Notes: generated from the letters alone by a model not told the origin. A stretch of 64,000 nt of DNA from Lucinisca nassula (GCA_963580285.1 OY757011.1:158444981-158508980); one strand, 5' to 3'. Positions 1 through 11,550 are shown, counted from the first letter of the stretch. Made by a program: numbers and translations.

Positions 1-350
1 AAAGTATTTGTCTAAACCACGAGAGAACCAAGGGCGGCGATTGTGGCCACGTAAAATTGAAGCAAGCCCCCCACCCCCAATTATTTTTACAGACCGTTCA
101 ATGGCGGTTCTTCTGTTGTGGATTATTATTGTTGAAGTTCGTCTTTGCATGTATATATGGCTAATATCTTTTTATTTTAGAAAGCCGTTTGGTCATTTTG
201 TGGGAGAGCAACTGTCCTTTTTGCTTTCCGCTTGTGACATTTTCATTATGGTTAAGTTGTTTTATGTTGGTGTTTATTACCCTTTGGTGTCTTGTACGGG
301 AGGTGTGAGGTAATTGTATCGATCCCTGACCATTGTCTGCACCTCTACTT
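1..350 (+). repeat. Fam-A retroelement 3' UTR fragment
   Basis: Matches the reverse complement of the Fam-A copies at 6648-7265 and 13495-14095. Shared blocks include GGCGATTGTGGCCACGTAAA near 33, CATTTTGTGGGA near 194 and TTGTATCGATCCCTGACC near 314. It has no coding part. The window edge cuts its 5' side. Confidence 0.75.
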
Positions 351-469
351 TGTATCTCCTCCGTTCCTTTTAGTATGTTCCACTAGCCTTTCAGCACCTC
401 TCTACCGGTTGAAAGCTTAATATCGTAGCAAACTATAGGAAAGGAAGGTTCACTTCTTTATTTATCAGA

Positions 470-499
470 ATCAGGCTTAATTTGTTTTTGTTATGGATT

Positions 500-538
<39 letters not shown>

Positions 539-735
539 GCTTATACTATTTTGTTTTGGATAGCCGATTGACCATTTTGTGGGAAAGTAACTGTCATTTT
601 GGCTTTCCGCTAGGGTTGTTTCCATTAGGGTCTAGTTGTTACATGTTTGTGTTTCTTTCCCTTGGTGTCTCTGATGTGAGCTGTCGGTGAATTGTATCGA
701 TTCCTGACCATTGCCTTCGCTTCTATTTAACATTT
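470..735 (+). repeat. Second Fam-A 3' UTR fragment
   Basis: Repeats the 3' half of the Fam-A UTR, including GGATAGCCGATTGACCATTT, the fast block TTTGTGTTTCTTTCCCTTGG and TTGTATCGATTCCTGACCAT. It contains an expanded TG tract. It follows the first copy in the same orientation, so it may be a separate insertion or a local duplication. Confidence 0.75.
505..537. repeat. (TG)n microsatellite
   Basis: Uninterrupted TG dinucleotides inside the Fam-A fragment. The ancestral UTR has only a short TGTGTG stretch here, so this is a local expansion. Confidence 0.95.
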
Positions 736-1143
736 CTGAAAAAGAAGGGAAAATTAATTGTTGTTGGTTAGTATTTTATGGTTGTATTTGACACTTTTAA
801 GTGTTTACTGATTAATAAATTAGTCAAAAGTGCAAGTTCAACATTACATTTGGTCTAGGCCCATACAATAGTTTAAAAAAACTTTTCAAGCTCAGTTTTA
901 CTGTGCATGAAATTTGTGATGCTCACAGGTATTAAATTACCAAGAAATGCGCTTTGTTTATACTGAAATTTTCAATTTCCTGTTATTAATGTTTAAGTGC
1001 CGAGGATAGTTAATAGTTTAATATGTATAGGCAAGGCAATTTCCATAAATACTGTTTTTTCAATTCTGTTAGTTTCAGGTTGGTGGTATGAGGCTAAATC
1101 TCTGTACTGTTTCAGCGCCCCTTATGAAGAAAACAATAACATA
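736..1143. other. No recognisable feature
   Basis: AT-rich sequence. I see no gene, repeat match or structured element here. Confidence 0.5.
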
Positions 1144-1355
1144 TTGCAGCCGTGTGGCGTCTGTAAAAAGTCTCACATCATCATAGTGCAGACTATATTT
1201 TCTGATCTTTTGGGATCATGGAGTTCATTTAGAATTATTTTGAAAATAGAGTTCTGCTTAAGCCGGTGCTAGAGGGCACGGATGGTGTTGCACATTTCAG
1301 TACTGGTCATGAACAGACTCAATAAAACCGAGCTATTTTCATTTATTTGGTGTAT
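1144..1355 (+). repeat. Direct repeat copy 1 with poly(A)-signal-like end
   Basis: Starts GCAGCCGTGTGGCGTCTG and ends ATGAACAGACTCAATAAAAC followed by TATTTTCATTTATTT. It is repeated downstream at 1403-1630. Shared blocks include TTTTGGGATCATGGAG, TAAGCCGGTGCTA and GTTGCACATTTCAGTACTG. The AATAAA near the end could be a polyadenylation signal of a decayed retroelement, but no coding sequence is visible. Confidence 0.7.
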
Positions 1356-1402
1356 ACTTTGCTTCCAAAGGATCTAACTATTCAGAACTTATTTATCTTC
1401 AC

Positions 1403-1630
1403 TGCAGCCGGTGTTGTGTCGTGTGGCGGCTGTAAAATGTCTCCTCGTTCATCATCATAGTGCAGATTATATTTTCTGGTCTTTTGGGATCATGGAGCAC
1501 ATTTAGAATCATTTTGAAAAGAGAGTTTCGCTTAAGCCGGTGCTAAAGGGCTTGGCCGGTGTTGCACATTTCAGTACTGAACATGAACAGACTCAATAAA
1601 ATCGAGTCAGCTATTTTCATTTATTTTGTG
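1403..1630 (+). repeat. Direct repeat copy 2
   Basis: Diverged copy of 1144-1355 in the same orientation, separated from it by only ~50 bp. It carries the same CATGAACAGACTCAATAAAA end. Confidence 0.7.
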
Positions 1631-1797
1631 TTTTATTTATTGGTGTATTCTAATGTACTTTTTTGAGTTCTGTAAATTCCTCAAGTATCGATAACCAGTT
1701 TAAGCAAAACAACGTCTTTCACTTTTAACCCAATTTTCTCGTAAAATGGTCTGCCTGATCAGCTGTTTACTTTTTCGAGGTATCTTTAACCCTTTCA

Positions 1798-1862
1798 AAA
1801 TAGAAGTGAAGGCAATGATCAGGAATCGATACAATTAACCCACAGCTCCAATCAGCACCAAT
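1798..1862 (-). repeat. Fam-A 3' UTR terminal fragment
   Basis: AATAGAAGTGAAGGCAATGA followed by TCAGGAATCGATACAATTAA is the reverse complement of the extreme 3' end of Fam-A. Confidence 0.7.
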
Positions 1863-2655
1863 ACTGAATTTCTGAAATGGATTTTTCGACCTTTGCATTT
1901 AGATACATTCTTTCTGGTAAAGAGGGGTTTTGTCAAAATCATTCAGAGGATGAAAAAAGTCGTAGATACTATGAAACGGCCCATAATGAGTGTTTGAGTT
2001 TTACGTCTCACCAACAGCTAAGGTCAATATATAATTTTATGTTTTACATAGAGTTGATTATTTTACTCTTGGCATTTTAAACGAGCATTTTCAAAGACAT
2101 ACATGTGGCGGTCTCTGCGCCTGAAGTGCGTGGCGTGTGTCGTTGGTGCGCGGTCGCTATTGCGTGGGGCGGGCGGGGGCATGATGTTTGGACATTGGTT
2201 TCCGCCACATGCTCCCTGCTCCACTCGTGTCTGGTGACTCGCGGTGCGTGTCGGATGCATGGGTGTGCTGGGGACGCCAGATGTATGACACTTTCATTCT
2301 AGCACCATAACTGACTGTTGCCATTATTATCTTAGTTCTGGTTTCTCGGCTCCTAATTTTTAACATTTATTCAATTCTTGTTACATGTTTCTGCAATGCA
2401 GAATTTTAACAACGTATATTAGCAAAGTTGCTTTTACAATCTTACATTTTATGTCATGACCAAAAATTCAATTTCACAGTTCGTGAAAATCAGTTGTAAT
2501 CATGTTTTATTCCTAGACAACTACATGAATGTTTTATAAACACTGTAAATAGTGTTAATATTTATATATTTTACTTGTTAGCTAAGAGGACCATATTGTA
2601 GATAAGTATTTGTGTGCTTAATATGTTATCCTCTCTAAATAAAGACTTTATTTTT
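1863..2655. other. No recognisable feature; local GC-rich patch
   Basis: No gene is seen. A GC-rich patch at about 2105-2300 stands out against the AT-rich surroundings. Short open frames there have no recognisable motif. Confidence 0.5.
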
Positions 2656-2658
2656 ATT

Positions 2659-2890
2659 ATATGGGCCCCGTCAAGCGATTTTGGTACTTATCGCCTATGC
2701 GAGCAGCGAAGGTTCAGGCGAGCCTGCGCATCCGCGCAGTCTCGCCAGAACCTTCGCTGCTCGCTCATACAAGCAGTGAATCAAGAGGAACCTTCAGACA
2801 GAAGCCCCTCTGAATGGCTGGGCATGTACAGTTAAAATTTGTCATGACGGAATGCTCGAAGACACAAATTCGCTTGGCGGGGCTCATATT
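2659..2890 (+). mobile_element. Fam-E hairpin MITE
   Basis: Left end ATATGGGCCCCGTCAAGCGA and right end ATTCGCTTGGCGGGGCTCAT are inverted repeats with two mismatches. Inside is a long hairpin: GAGCAGCGAAGGTTC at 2701 pairs with GAACCTTCGCTGCTC at 2749, and GGCGAGCCTGCGCA pairs with TGCGCAG and CTCGCC. Other copies lie at 42107-42317 and 44992-45235. It has no coding capacity, as expected of a non-autonomous DNA element. Confidence 0.8.
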
Positions 2891-2897
2891 ATATACG

Positions 2898-3010
2898 GAG
2901 ACGGGACGTCGGTTTAAAGACTCGTCCGAAAGTCTGGAGAAGCCCGGAATCGATCCTGCGACCCCTTATTTACAAGGCGAGTAGCATAACCACTACACCA
3001 TGGAGGCTTC
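2898..3010 (-). mobile_element. SINE-1, tRNA-headed, antisense
   Basis: On the minus strand it reads GAAGCCTCCATGGTGTAGTG and then GTTATGCTACTCGCC, a tRNA-like head with an A box (TGGTGTAGTGG). The B-box-like part is GGATCGATTCC. The downstream body GTCTTTAAACC and ACGAGTC matches the copies at 10929-11090 and 19126-19282. It abuts a Fam-E MITE. Confidence 0.75.
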
Positions 3011-3788
3011 TACGGCTCATAATGAGCTGTCTCATCTGAATTTTAGACTGGCCACCTGCCACCAGGGTTTAAAGGTAAACGCTAAAGATGCCCAGAAAAC
3101 TGCATCTGAAAATATTGTCTGTTTATGTCGTTTGTTGTGTCCTCTTGCAAACTTTTGAAACATATTTTTGCATACTGACAATGTGAACCCTGATCAGACT
3201 GCTTCGAGAAGAGAAGCAGTAGGTGGAGCAGTTTCATCTGGATACACAATGCTAGCAACAATGACGCACAAAGTACCCAGCATTCAGCAAAACAGACAAC
3301 AATTATTGTGACTGGCATTTGAGGGCTTGCGTTTTTACTCTTCATGCGCATGCCTAGCATGCAGCTTAATCTCCGTGATGTAGATCTTAGCATTTTTAGT
3401 ACAAAATGATTGTTTTGTTAATCCACCGCCTCTGTCAGACAGCATGGGGCACTCCAAATGTTCCCCTAATGGAACACCAAACCCAGCGTATCTTCATTCA
3501 GCTGTGTTGATATTGTTTTCCAGAAGATTACTAAAGAAATACTTTGCATATTGTCTAACACGTGAGCAACTAACATGCAATAAGACAAATTTACAGCTGA
3601 TTTCCTGTGATTTCATCTTCTTTCGACGACTTCCATATCCTCTGATCTAAGCATGGAGCTAAGTCGTCAGTAATCAAGTGAAATTCTCCATGATAATAAG
3701 TTAAGACTCTTTTACTGAAATTGCCTTCGAAACCAGCGTCTTCTATCATTTTCAGACCAGTCATAAGAAGAACTGTTTTATGTCATTT
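3011..3788. other. No recognisable feature
   Basis: Nothing supportable was seen. Short open frames lack recognisable domains. Confidence 0.5.
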
Positions 3789-3853
3789 GCGAACAGTAAA
3801 GATGCTGATCAGACTGCGCATGCGCGCAATCTGATCAGCATCTTTCTGTTCGC
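3789..3853. repeat. Hairpin: GCGAACAG to CTGTTCGC
   Basis: Near-perfect inverted repeat: GATGCTGATCAGACTGCGCA pairs with GCGCAATCTGATCAGCATC, bounded by GCGAACAG and CTGTTCGC. It belongs to a loose set of GATCAGACTGCGCA hairpins also seen at 39677-39740, 45303-45391 and 47385-47465. These resemble the Fam-D core. Confidence 0.8.
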
Positions 3854-4497
3854 TCGTTGGATACTACAATACCTCTAGTTTCTATATCTAAAATTTCAAG
3901 AGCATTGCTAGTCCGAGTGGCTGAGCAGGCTGGTTTGTGCCTAACCTGCTCACAAACTCCGAAAACAAGTTTTCCAGTGTCGGCTCTCATTTATTTCAAT
4001 TATGTATATTTTGGTATAAGAAACTGGTGTATCCTACGTTATCCATAGAAAAGTCGTTTAAGCTCATTCGAGATTGCTAGAAATCCACCCTTTAAGTCTC
4101 AGACAACGTTTGCATATATTGGCCATCTAATTCCCCGGTTTCAGTTATATGGTCGTTATACGAGCTTCGTGGGATATCCCTTAATCCTAAGAATAATGAA
4201 GTTCTATTGCTCCGCGAACGCATCCAATGCTGTGTTATTACACTGCAAAATTGAGTTCGTCCTCTACAGAGGATTCTAATGACCATCACGAGGAAGACGA
4301 CATGATGTCCATCAATTCTGGTTTCCAAGAAACCAATTTATCAGAAAAAATATCTGCGCATTCATTAAGAAGACAAATAAAATATTCTAGACAGACAATG
4401 GACAAAAATATCTGACGCTATGCAGTGGCATCAACCCAGAAACTGTTCAGTGTTTATTGTTTTCCAATAAGCAAAATAAAAGAAAATAGTGTATAGT
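3854..4497. other. No recognisable feature
   Basis: No repeat or gene that I can support. Confidence 0.5.
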
Positions 4498-4560
4498 GTA
4501 TACAACTGTAAACCACACTTTTCTCTATATAAAGTGGGGTTTAGAGGGCTGTTCACTACT
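4498..4560 (+). repeat. Fam-B MITE 3' arm fragment
   Basis: Contains GTATACAACTGTAAACCACA and CTATATAAAGTGGGGTTTAG, the right arm of Fam-B, without the central palindrome. Confidence 0.6.
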
Positions 4561-4744
4561 CGGACTTAATCTGATGTGTTCTACCTTATTTTTGCGGGAA
4601 AGTATTTATGGCACGTAGGATGTTAATGCAATATATCCTGTTATAGGATCGCCTCGAAGTGGCCTGGAAACGCCTTAATCGAATCCATTCTCATAGAAAA
4701 TTCTCGTATTCCTTTATGACTCTAAACATTATATTTTCTTCTTC

Positions 4745-4745
<1 letters not shown>

Positions 4746-4783
<38 letters not shown>
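4746..4783. repeat. (TG)n microsatellite
   Basis: Uninterrupted TG dinucleotide tract. A Fam-B core scrap (CTCGTTAGAACCACCTCATT) lies just downstream at 4829. Confidence 0.95.
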
Positions 4784-4786
<3 letters not shown>

Positions 4787-5044
4787 AATTATTTCCTTAG
4801 ATTTTCTTAAATCATGGATTCTATTGCTCGTTAGAACCACCTCATTGAGGCGGGGCTAACGTGTTCCCATCTATATTTCTTACCATTTACAAGGATGTTC
4901 TTTACGTACTTATTGATGGGATGCACTTTTTCCGCGTCAAATTTGAGACAACAAATACACCTTCAAATTTCATCTTCAAATTTTTTACAAACTCATTCAC
5001 ATAATGGAGCCTACATGTACATTTTAAAACTTAAAAGACACTAA

Positions 5045-5130
5045 ACACATGATCTTTTAGTTCCGCGACCAAAAAATATCGTGGGTGCTCGTTGAGGCGG
5101 CCCTAATGAATACACACAGTTCCTATGTTT
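5045..5130 (-). repeat. Fam-B-like core fragment
   Basis: GTGGGTGCTCGTTGAGGCGG followed by CTAATGAATACACACAGTTC is a degenerate Fam-B central palindrome. The right half resembles the ACACACAG variant at 41160-41265. Confidence 0.5.
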
Positions 5131-5404
5131 TGGAACAAAAGTAAATAAACAAGTATTTCGAACTTCGACGATGATCCATGCAAAGCCCAGTACTGTCATG
5201 CTGGGTCTTGAAGCGAATAAACTGCAGAAGCAGTGAAGAGGTCCAGTACCGGATGTAGAATTTAGTTCACATAGAAAGTCGACATAACAAATCCACTTTC
5301 TCAACGACCCACAACAAGCAAAATTTATGTAAAATAACCTTTGGAAGGGAGCACGTTTCATTTCATTTAAAGCAGTCCCTATAAAATGTAATAGCAAAGG
5401 CTAC

Positions 5405-5690
5405 GTATGCAGGTGCCAATGCTCGGCTGCAAAAATTCTAAGTCGAAAAAGGGGCATAACTGTGCCAAAAATATTTTGGGGGTTACCTCACCTATTGGTA
5501 TGAGTTCCCCTTTTCATAATGAGCAACTAGTCCGAGTTTCAAGTAAATATGTTCAGTAATGACAGAAATATTACAAAATGTCCAAGTTTTTGCACGACGA
5601 CGCAGACGACGACGACGACGACGCAGACGAAGCCACAGCTATGACAATACCTCGTCGTTTTCTTCGAAAACGGCCGAGCTAAAAATGATA
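5405..5690 (+). repeat. Dispersed repeat ending in (GAC)n and AGCTAAAAAT
   Basis: Contains GGGGCATAACTGTGCCAAAA, CGACGACGCAGACGACGACG and the end GGCCGAGCTAAAAATG. A related GACGACG-to-GAGCTAAAAA block lies at 38640-38845. No coding signal. Confidence 0.6.
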
Positions 5691-5695
5691 TTACA

Positions 5696-5938
5696 TAACA
5701 AAGGCACGCCTATTACAATATAGTGAAAATTTTTCCAGCAAAAAAAAAAAAAATGAAAACTTTCATACAAAAGTGATATTTTCCATATTTCTTTTCAAAA
5801 CATAGATTGTGGGTACTCGTTGGAGCCGCTTTTTAACAGAAATACGAATAAGAATGCGTACACCTGTAAACCCCAGTTTCACTATATGAAAATGGGGTTT
5901 AAGGGGGTCAAAATTATATTGGCGAGCTTTCGTGATGT
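5696..5938 (+). mobile_element. Fam-B MITE, diverged full-length copy
   Basis: Left end GGCACGCCTATTACAATATA, partial core ATAGATTGTGGGTACTCGTT, right arm CCCCAGTTTCACTATATGAA and right end ATATTGGCGAGCTTTCGTGA. The right half of the central palindrome is replaced or deleted. Confidence 0.7.
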
Positions 5939-6384
5939 TCAGGTGATTTCTCTTTATTGCAAATAGTTGCGCACATGCGAAATATGCACGAGGGGCTCTA
6001 CGCATATGCTCTTGAATAAAAACAATTACATACTATATTAGACTTTTAATGAAAAGTTTCCCTTGGTTGCAGAAATGGCTGCAAAAAGGAAAGCGATTTT
6101 CGATGAAACAATTGTTCCTAGATTGAATATCTAAACCGATGGCACTTGATAAGAATTATGGGGATGCAAGAAGGAAGGCTTAAGAGTAATACTTTCCCGC
6201 AACAGGCACACTTATGTCTTTTTAAAAGTAACACGTTATCTTCAAAGAACTGGATCAGCAGATAAAAGTTATCATACATATCAGCAATTATTTCAAGAGG
6301 TAGTCTTTAAGCCACGTGCCTTTTGGAGACAAATATCCACATAACGTCAGATCAGGCGCAGTAACTAGGATATTTATCATATTT

Positions 6385-6520
6385 CTTGTCAGAAACATAT
6401 ATATGATGTGGGCATTTGTTATAGAAATGCCTGATTTAGGCGACTCTAACAAGTACCCACATTACATGCTTTATGGAGAAAAGCCAGCCTTTCATTACCC
6501 TCGTTACTCATTTATAGGTT
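6385..6520. repeat. Fam-B-like fragment
   Basis: GATGTGGGCATTTGTTATAG, then GCGACTCTAACAAGTACCCA, form a degenerate version of the Fam-B core palindrome. The match is weak. Confidence 0.45.
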
Positions 6521-6647
6521 AGGACTAGTCTCTTTTTCTATGGCTGGAATTGGTAACAACAATATGCACACATCATTTTGATTATCAACTTAGAACAAAT
6601 TAATGCTGATATGAAAAGATTCAGAAACATTACAAACATTCATTTTT

Positions 6648-7265
6648 TTTTTAAATAGAAGTGAAGGCAATGATCAGGTATCGATACAATTAACGGTAAC
6701 CTACAGCTCCCATCAGAGACACCGAAGGGAAAGAAACACACACATGAAACAACTAGACCCTAATGGAAACATTAACAGCGGAATGCCAAAAGGACAGTTA
6801 CTTCCCTACAAAATGACTAACTGGCTATCCAAACCAAAATAATATAAGCGATACACACACTCAAAGACAAGCCATAGCAAAATAAACCGCGATAGAAGAA
6901 CCGCCTTGGAACGGTCAGGGAAACGAATTCACTGGTGGGCTTAAATCGCTTTTACGTGGCCACAATCCTCGCCATTACTTCTGTCGCGATCTAGACAAAT
7001 AATTTGTTCAGTCCGCATGAAGGACTCCTAACTCATCAGTACAACATCTCCGTGAACACAAAAATCAAACAATCACAGAGATGAAACAACGGCGAGGACT
7101 CGACAGCAAGAAACCACTGAAATGCTTGAGCAGAAGAAAACCAACAGTTAGTCTCCAATGGGCCCTACCAGAGACAGAGCATCAGGCACCAACCAACATT
7201 ACATAAAATCAGATTCTCTCTGATTCTCGGTAAGCCTTTAACCTGGAACCGTTATAGAATCTGAA
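6648..7265 (-). mobile_element. Fam-A retroelement 3' UTR, near-complete
   Basis: Colinear over ~600 bp with 13495-14108. On the minus strand it begins inside the last codons of the retroelement ORF (SDSITVP near 7240-7265). It runs through the UTR blocks GGCGAGGATTGTGGCCACGT and GTCATTTTGTAGGGAAGTAA and ends at TTGTATCGATACCTGATCAT and CTTCACTTCTATTT. The two copies differ by many substitutions and small indels, so they are old. Confidence 0.8.
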
Positions 7266-7784
7266 GGCTATACTTTTATTACTTATCTGTACAAACACGA
7301 ATTCAAACTGAGTTTGTCTTACTTCCTCTTTCTTCAGATGGTTCGTCCAACGTTTTCGAACAATATGAGGACTGCAGTATTTAACTCGCATAAGAGGGAC
7401 TTCGAAAGCTTCTCGGCGCCGCTAGAAATGCGGCAAGAAGTCTTCTGTCATGCATTACTCTAACGCAGTTACGTATGTACAGCGACGTTTGAATGGTTCA
7501 CGTCAAAAATTGCGACGGTATCCTGCGATATACTGTCGAAAACTCGATGTCATGGTGTAACGTCGCTTTTCATTGGGTAGCATTTGGTTTTACGCAGCTC
7601 ACGGCGCTTACCGATTTGAGCAAAATAGTATCATTTTAACAATACAACTGAAGAAGTGCATTAGAATGGTGATAACTGTATCGAAAAATGTCAATTGGGA
7701 GGAAATCGTCGGTTTTACGGTCGCAAATTCCATTTTACGGCTCCGTAAAACAATATTTCCGATCATATATATCCGCCGAATTAC
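7266..7784. other. No recognisable feature
   Basis: Nothing supportable. It may include the decayed 3' flank of the adjacent mariner relic. Confidence 0.4.
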
Positions 7785-8640
7785 CTCATCAAATGACAAT
7801 TTTCAATACAATTATCCGCTAATTTATCAACATAGTTTCCCTGAACTTCAATGCACTTAGCCCATCTCTGTTTGGAATTCTCTGTTATAATAAGGCTACA
7901 TCTGGAGAAATAGTATATGCGACTTGATTATCACTTTGACAGTGGCGATCACGCACGTGAATTTTCAGTTTAGGTAAAAGTCAAACAATATAAGATCCGT
8001 TTAGTTAGGAACATAGGGCAACAGTAATCTGTCAGTTTCTGCTATTGCCCCTTGTGTCGTGTGCACTGGAACATTGAGCAACAGAATGCCCTCTTGCTTA
8101 ACGGGACCGATTATGCATCAGAAATGCGACATTTAGCCGCTAATGGTTTGACCCTTTTGCAAGAAGTCGATCATGAACACATTCTCACAGTCACAGAAAA
8201 TAGAGGCCACCACCTTGCCAGCAGAAGCAACTCGCTTGAACTTTTTGCGAGGCGCAACAGACCGAGGATGTTTAGACTATCTGCTTTGTGACTTGGATTC
8301 AGGATCAAAATGGTCATCCATGTCTCATCCTCGGTCACAACAAATCTCTGGGCAGCTTAAAAACGATCTAAAAGTGTTTCCGAAATGTCCAGTCTCTTCA
8401 GCTTTTTGGTCCGGTGACAACATTCGGGTTTGCCCATCCACAGAATGTCTGTCAGAGCAGCATGAAAGAGCCAATGCTAAAATCAATGGCGTCAGCAATT
8501 TGTTGGACTGTTGCACGTCTGTCATTCATCACCATGCAGATACTTGCCTCCATCTGATGGCTTTTGGTCGCAGATTTTCGACAAGTCGACAATTGAGCAT
8601 CATCATTTCTCTCATTGTCTCACTTGACGGAAATCAGCAA
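7785..8640 (-). pseudogene. Mariner-type transposase pseudogene
   Basis: Minus-strand translation in shifting frames gives, in mariner order: an N-terminal helix-turn-helix stretch with NDRRATVQQIADAIDFSIGS (around 8490-8555); the first catalytic block VTEDETWM (around 8313-8338); SAGKVVASIFCDCENV and IDFLQKGQTISG (8100-8230), the strand region before the second aspartate; a degraded VHTTQGAIAETDRLLLPYVP block where the second and third catalytic residues should be; and the C-terminal signature QRWAKCIEVQGNYVDKLADN (around 7800-7870). Mariner transposases are ~345 residues, and the visible span is close to that. Several stops and frameshifts show it is dead. A 711-bp open frame on the opposite strand (8173-8883) is antisense to it. 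No terminal inverted repeats were located. Confidence 0.85.
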
Positions 8641-9964
8641 CCCCCACTTCTTTACACGGTAAAAAGAAGGCGAATCCTCATAAAGTGGATTTCCTTGGTA
8701 TTCATTCCTTTGACATGTATATGGAGGTATTTGATAAATCCTCTTATTTATTTTTTATACATTTTTTTGCGTTCAAATTATCACCACCCTAAGCGTATTA
8801 ACATTGTGTCATCTGCATATACAACAGATATATCAAGTTTAGTGAAAAAAAATATAGCAACATCGATTTTATTCTGGTTATGAAGGGTCCTCGTAAAATT
8901 TGTATCAAGATTACTAGATCACACCTTGTATGGCCGCGGTTTCCATATACACGTAAATTCGACAATGCTAAGATATGTGCACAGTGTCTTAAACATTTCT
9001 TTAGATTTAACCAAAAACGTTCAGTGATCCAAAAGGAAATAAAACATAATAACGTGCACTATGGTGTGGTACGGGGAGATATTATACAGCCATCGCACCT
9101 ATGAGACTAGCTATAATGAGACTAGCTATAATGCGATTAAATAGAACTATACAGATTGACTTTAAACAAAACTTCTCCATTTGTTTCTCAAATTCTCTCA
9201 TGGATAATAACCAGGATTCTGATTTAACCGAAACGAAATTTGATATCATACTCGTTTTTCTGAAGAGTTTCTAGACTCTAAATGCAAACTCCTTATAGGC
9301 CTATAGGACAATAAAGGTTTTGCATTAGGTTGGTTTCATACACATGTACTGCTAAGCTGAACTGATTTGTTAATTTGGCAACTAACGGCACATGGGGCTA
9401 CCCCTCCTTTCATGAGTCAAATAAGAGCTCTACTTCTATACGAAACTGCTAACAAGATAGTAGAAAATCCCAACAATTTCATGTTCATATCTTGTAGCAA
9501 ATAATGTGTTAATAGTGTGCCTTGCTGTCAAAACGAGCTGATTTTGGCATGCGATTAAATAGCATCGTAATTTGGCGACGGTAACTAACTGGAACCAGAT
9601 GCGAGAAACAAGCACAACTGCATGTGAACGAAGTAATTGATAGAAATGTTTTACCCGAGGGCGTTACGATGTTGTTAATTAATATAAGTAGGAATTCACT
9701 TTCAGCCCCTTCTACTTTTGATCGGCAGTTTATATAAAATCTACCACCCCTGGAACTCCCTGTAGTTACGAAGCTATTTGAGGCATTTTATGCTTTGTAG
9801 ATGAGGCCAAATTGTCTCACATCATATGAACCTGATCCAACATAAATGCCACCTCCTCAAGTGAGATTAAGTGAAAAAAGAAGAAAAATGAATAAAATTT
9901 GGAGTGCTAATTAGCAAATTTACGCGTAAGCTATTTACTAGCGCTCCTTGCTAATGTAATCATT
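8641..9964. other. No recognisable feature
   Basis: AT-rich sequence. The only structure noted is a short tandem duplication, GAGACTAGCTATAAT twice, at about 9102-9131. Confidence 0.5.
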
Positions 9965-10192
9965 TTAACCCATAAATGCCTAGTGGCCCTTTTTTGGGAC
10001 GTTGGCAAACAATGTAGACCCAGATCAGACGCCGCATAACGCGGCGTCTGATCTGGGTCTACACTGTTTGCTCAAAGAACATACATTTTTGTACAACTTA
10101 CATTAAACAAAACAAATCTGACACCCCTATAATTGAAAATGGACAACTCCAAATTTATATGATGGAAGATTCCATTGTCATATATGGGTTAA
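9965..10192 (+). mobile_element. Fam-D hairpin MITE, complete
   Basis: Ends TTAACCCATAAATG and TATATGGGTTAA are inverted repeats. The core is a hairpin: GTAGACCCAGATCAGACGCC at 10014 pairs with GGCGTCTGATCTGGGTCTAC. The downstream arm has CTGACACCCCTATAATTGAA, as in the copy at 37630-37858. No coding capacity. Confidence 0.85.
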
Positions 10193-10928
10193 AGGCAAGG
10201 TAGAGCCAGTGCCTGACAAAAAAAGGTCTAAAGAGTCTTAGATTCGAGTCTGTTTAGTAACTTTGCTGTCCACTTTTTAGACATTGGTTTCCAATAGACT
10301 GTTAACTGGTTGAAAGTATATGTATATGGACCAAGTTGTGTACATGCGTACATCATGCGCCGTCTCTCCCTCCTGTGTATTTACCACCCATTTTATTTTG
10401 ATGCAATGAAGATATACATCCGTGCAATATTATTGTTGCATGAAAAGGTAATAAATTTGCGATCAAGAGATCGTTCTTACTTACCGTACCGCTGAACCCA
10501 TTTACGACGTATTTAAGGGCAATGCGCAAACCTTCAGAAACAACACCTCTTTTGATCAAAATACAAAATGCAATTTGCCTCACATATGAATAAAAGTCTA
10601 TTCTTGTCCTTCATAAACGGGATGTGCTCTACCTTTGCAAACAGTGTAGACACAGATAAGATGACTTCTGATCAGTATCTACATCATCTAATCTTCATCT
10701 AATTCATTTCATGAATTTGTAGGAATAAATAACATCAAGTTATCTGATTTGTTGACAGTCAGAAATGGTCGTGACTAAATAAATTCATTCAGCAGGACAA
10801 TAAATTAACAAGAGAATGGCTCTTCCATGCGCAAAGTATTACCTTTGAGCTCAGATCTCTTTTTCAGAGGGGGTTAGTTAAAAGGAAAACGGACATGATG
10901 GCCCAAACATTGACTCCCTTAAACAAAG
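10193..10928. other. Mostly featureless; Fam-D core scrap
   Basis: A scrap at about 10632-10680 (TTTGCAAACAGTGTAGACAC) resembles a decayed Fam-D core. Nothing else is supportable. Confidence 0.45.
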
Positions 10929-11090
10929 AAGCCTCCGTGGTGTAGTGGTAAAGCTACTTGCCTTGTAAACCAGTGATTGTGAGTTCAATTCCTGGCTTCT
11001 CCAGACTTTCGGGTGACTCTTAAGGTCTTTCGGACGAGGTCCCGTCACTATATGGCCTTAGTTGTTGGTGGGATGTGAAACTCAAACACA
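10929..11090 (+). mobile_element. SINE-1, sense copy
   Basis: Starts GAAGCCTCCGTGGTGTAGTG (A box), then TTGCCTTGTAAACCAGTG, and a B-box-like GAGTTCAATTCC, followed by the non-tRNA body GGCTTCTCCAGACTTTCGGG and GGTGGGATGTGAAACTCAAA. Compared with 19126-19282 it has diverged in the anticodon-arm region. Confidence 0.8.
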
Positions 11091-11449
11091 CATACCCTTG
11101 AACAAATGGCAGAAGGTTTGGCACGTATATCCACTCTCCTTCAGATGGCTACACCAAAACAAGGGTAAATCTGAAACCGTATGACAAGTAAAGATCGGAA
11201 ATGATTCTTTAAAGATTAGGCAAAGAACAGTCGGCTTAAGTTTTCGCACTGAGAAGTTCAAAACGTCTTGGAATGATCTTAGACACACAATCCGTGTCAT
11301 ATACATGTATACATGTCTTGTATTGTATACAAATGACAAATGAATGAGTGATATAGGCCTAGTCTGGAATTTGAGACCAGATTTAAAAATAAAAAAAAAT
11401 AACACACCCAAAAATTATCACGCTGTGTTTTTGCTGTTTCATTGAGTTG
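11091..11449. other. No recognisable feature
   Basis: Open frames here have no recognisable motifs and are probably chance. Confidence 0.45.
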
Positions 11450-11550
11450 GAAAATAGAAGTGGAATCGATACAATTAACCCACAGCTCCCATCTGAGACA
11501 CCAAAGGTAAAGAAATACAAACATGAAATAACTATATAAGCCTAACCTAT
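11450..11550 (-). repeat. Fam-A 3' UTR terminal fragment
   Basis: GGAATCGATACAATTAACCC and CACCAAAGGTAAAGAAATAC match the terminal ~100 bp of Fam-A. Confidence 0.75.

Noticed and set aside
2105..2302. GC-rich patch as a CpG island promoter or exon
   Set aside because: Short, with no start-site, splice or coding evidence. Overlapping frames on both strands are uninformative.
8173..8883. The longest open frame in the window (236 codons, plus strand)
   Set aside because: It is antisense to the mariner pseudogene, whose motifs read on the minus strand. The predicted protein has no recognisable domain.
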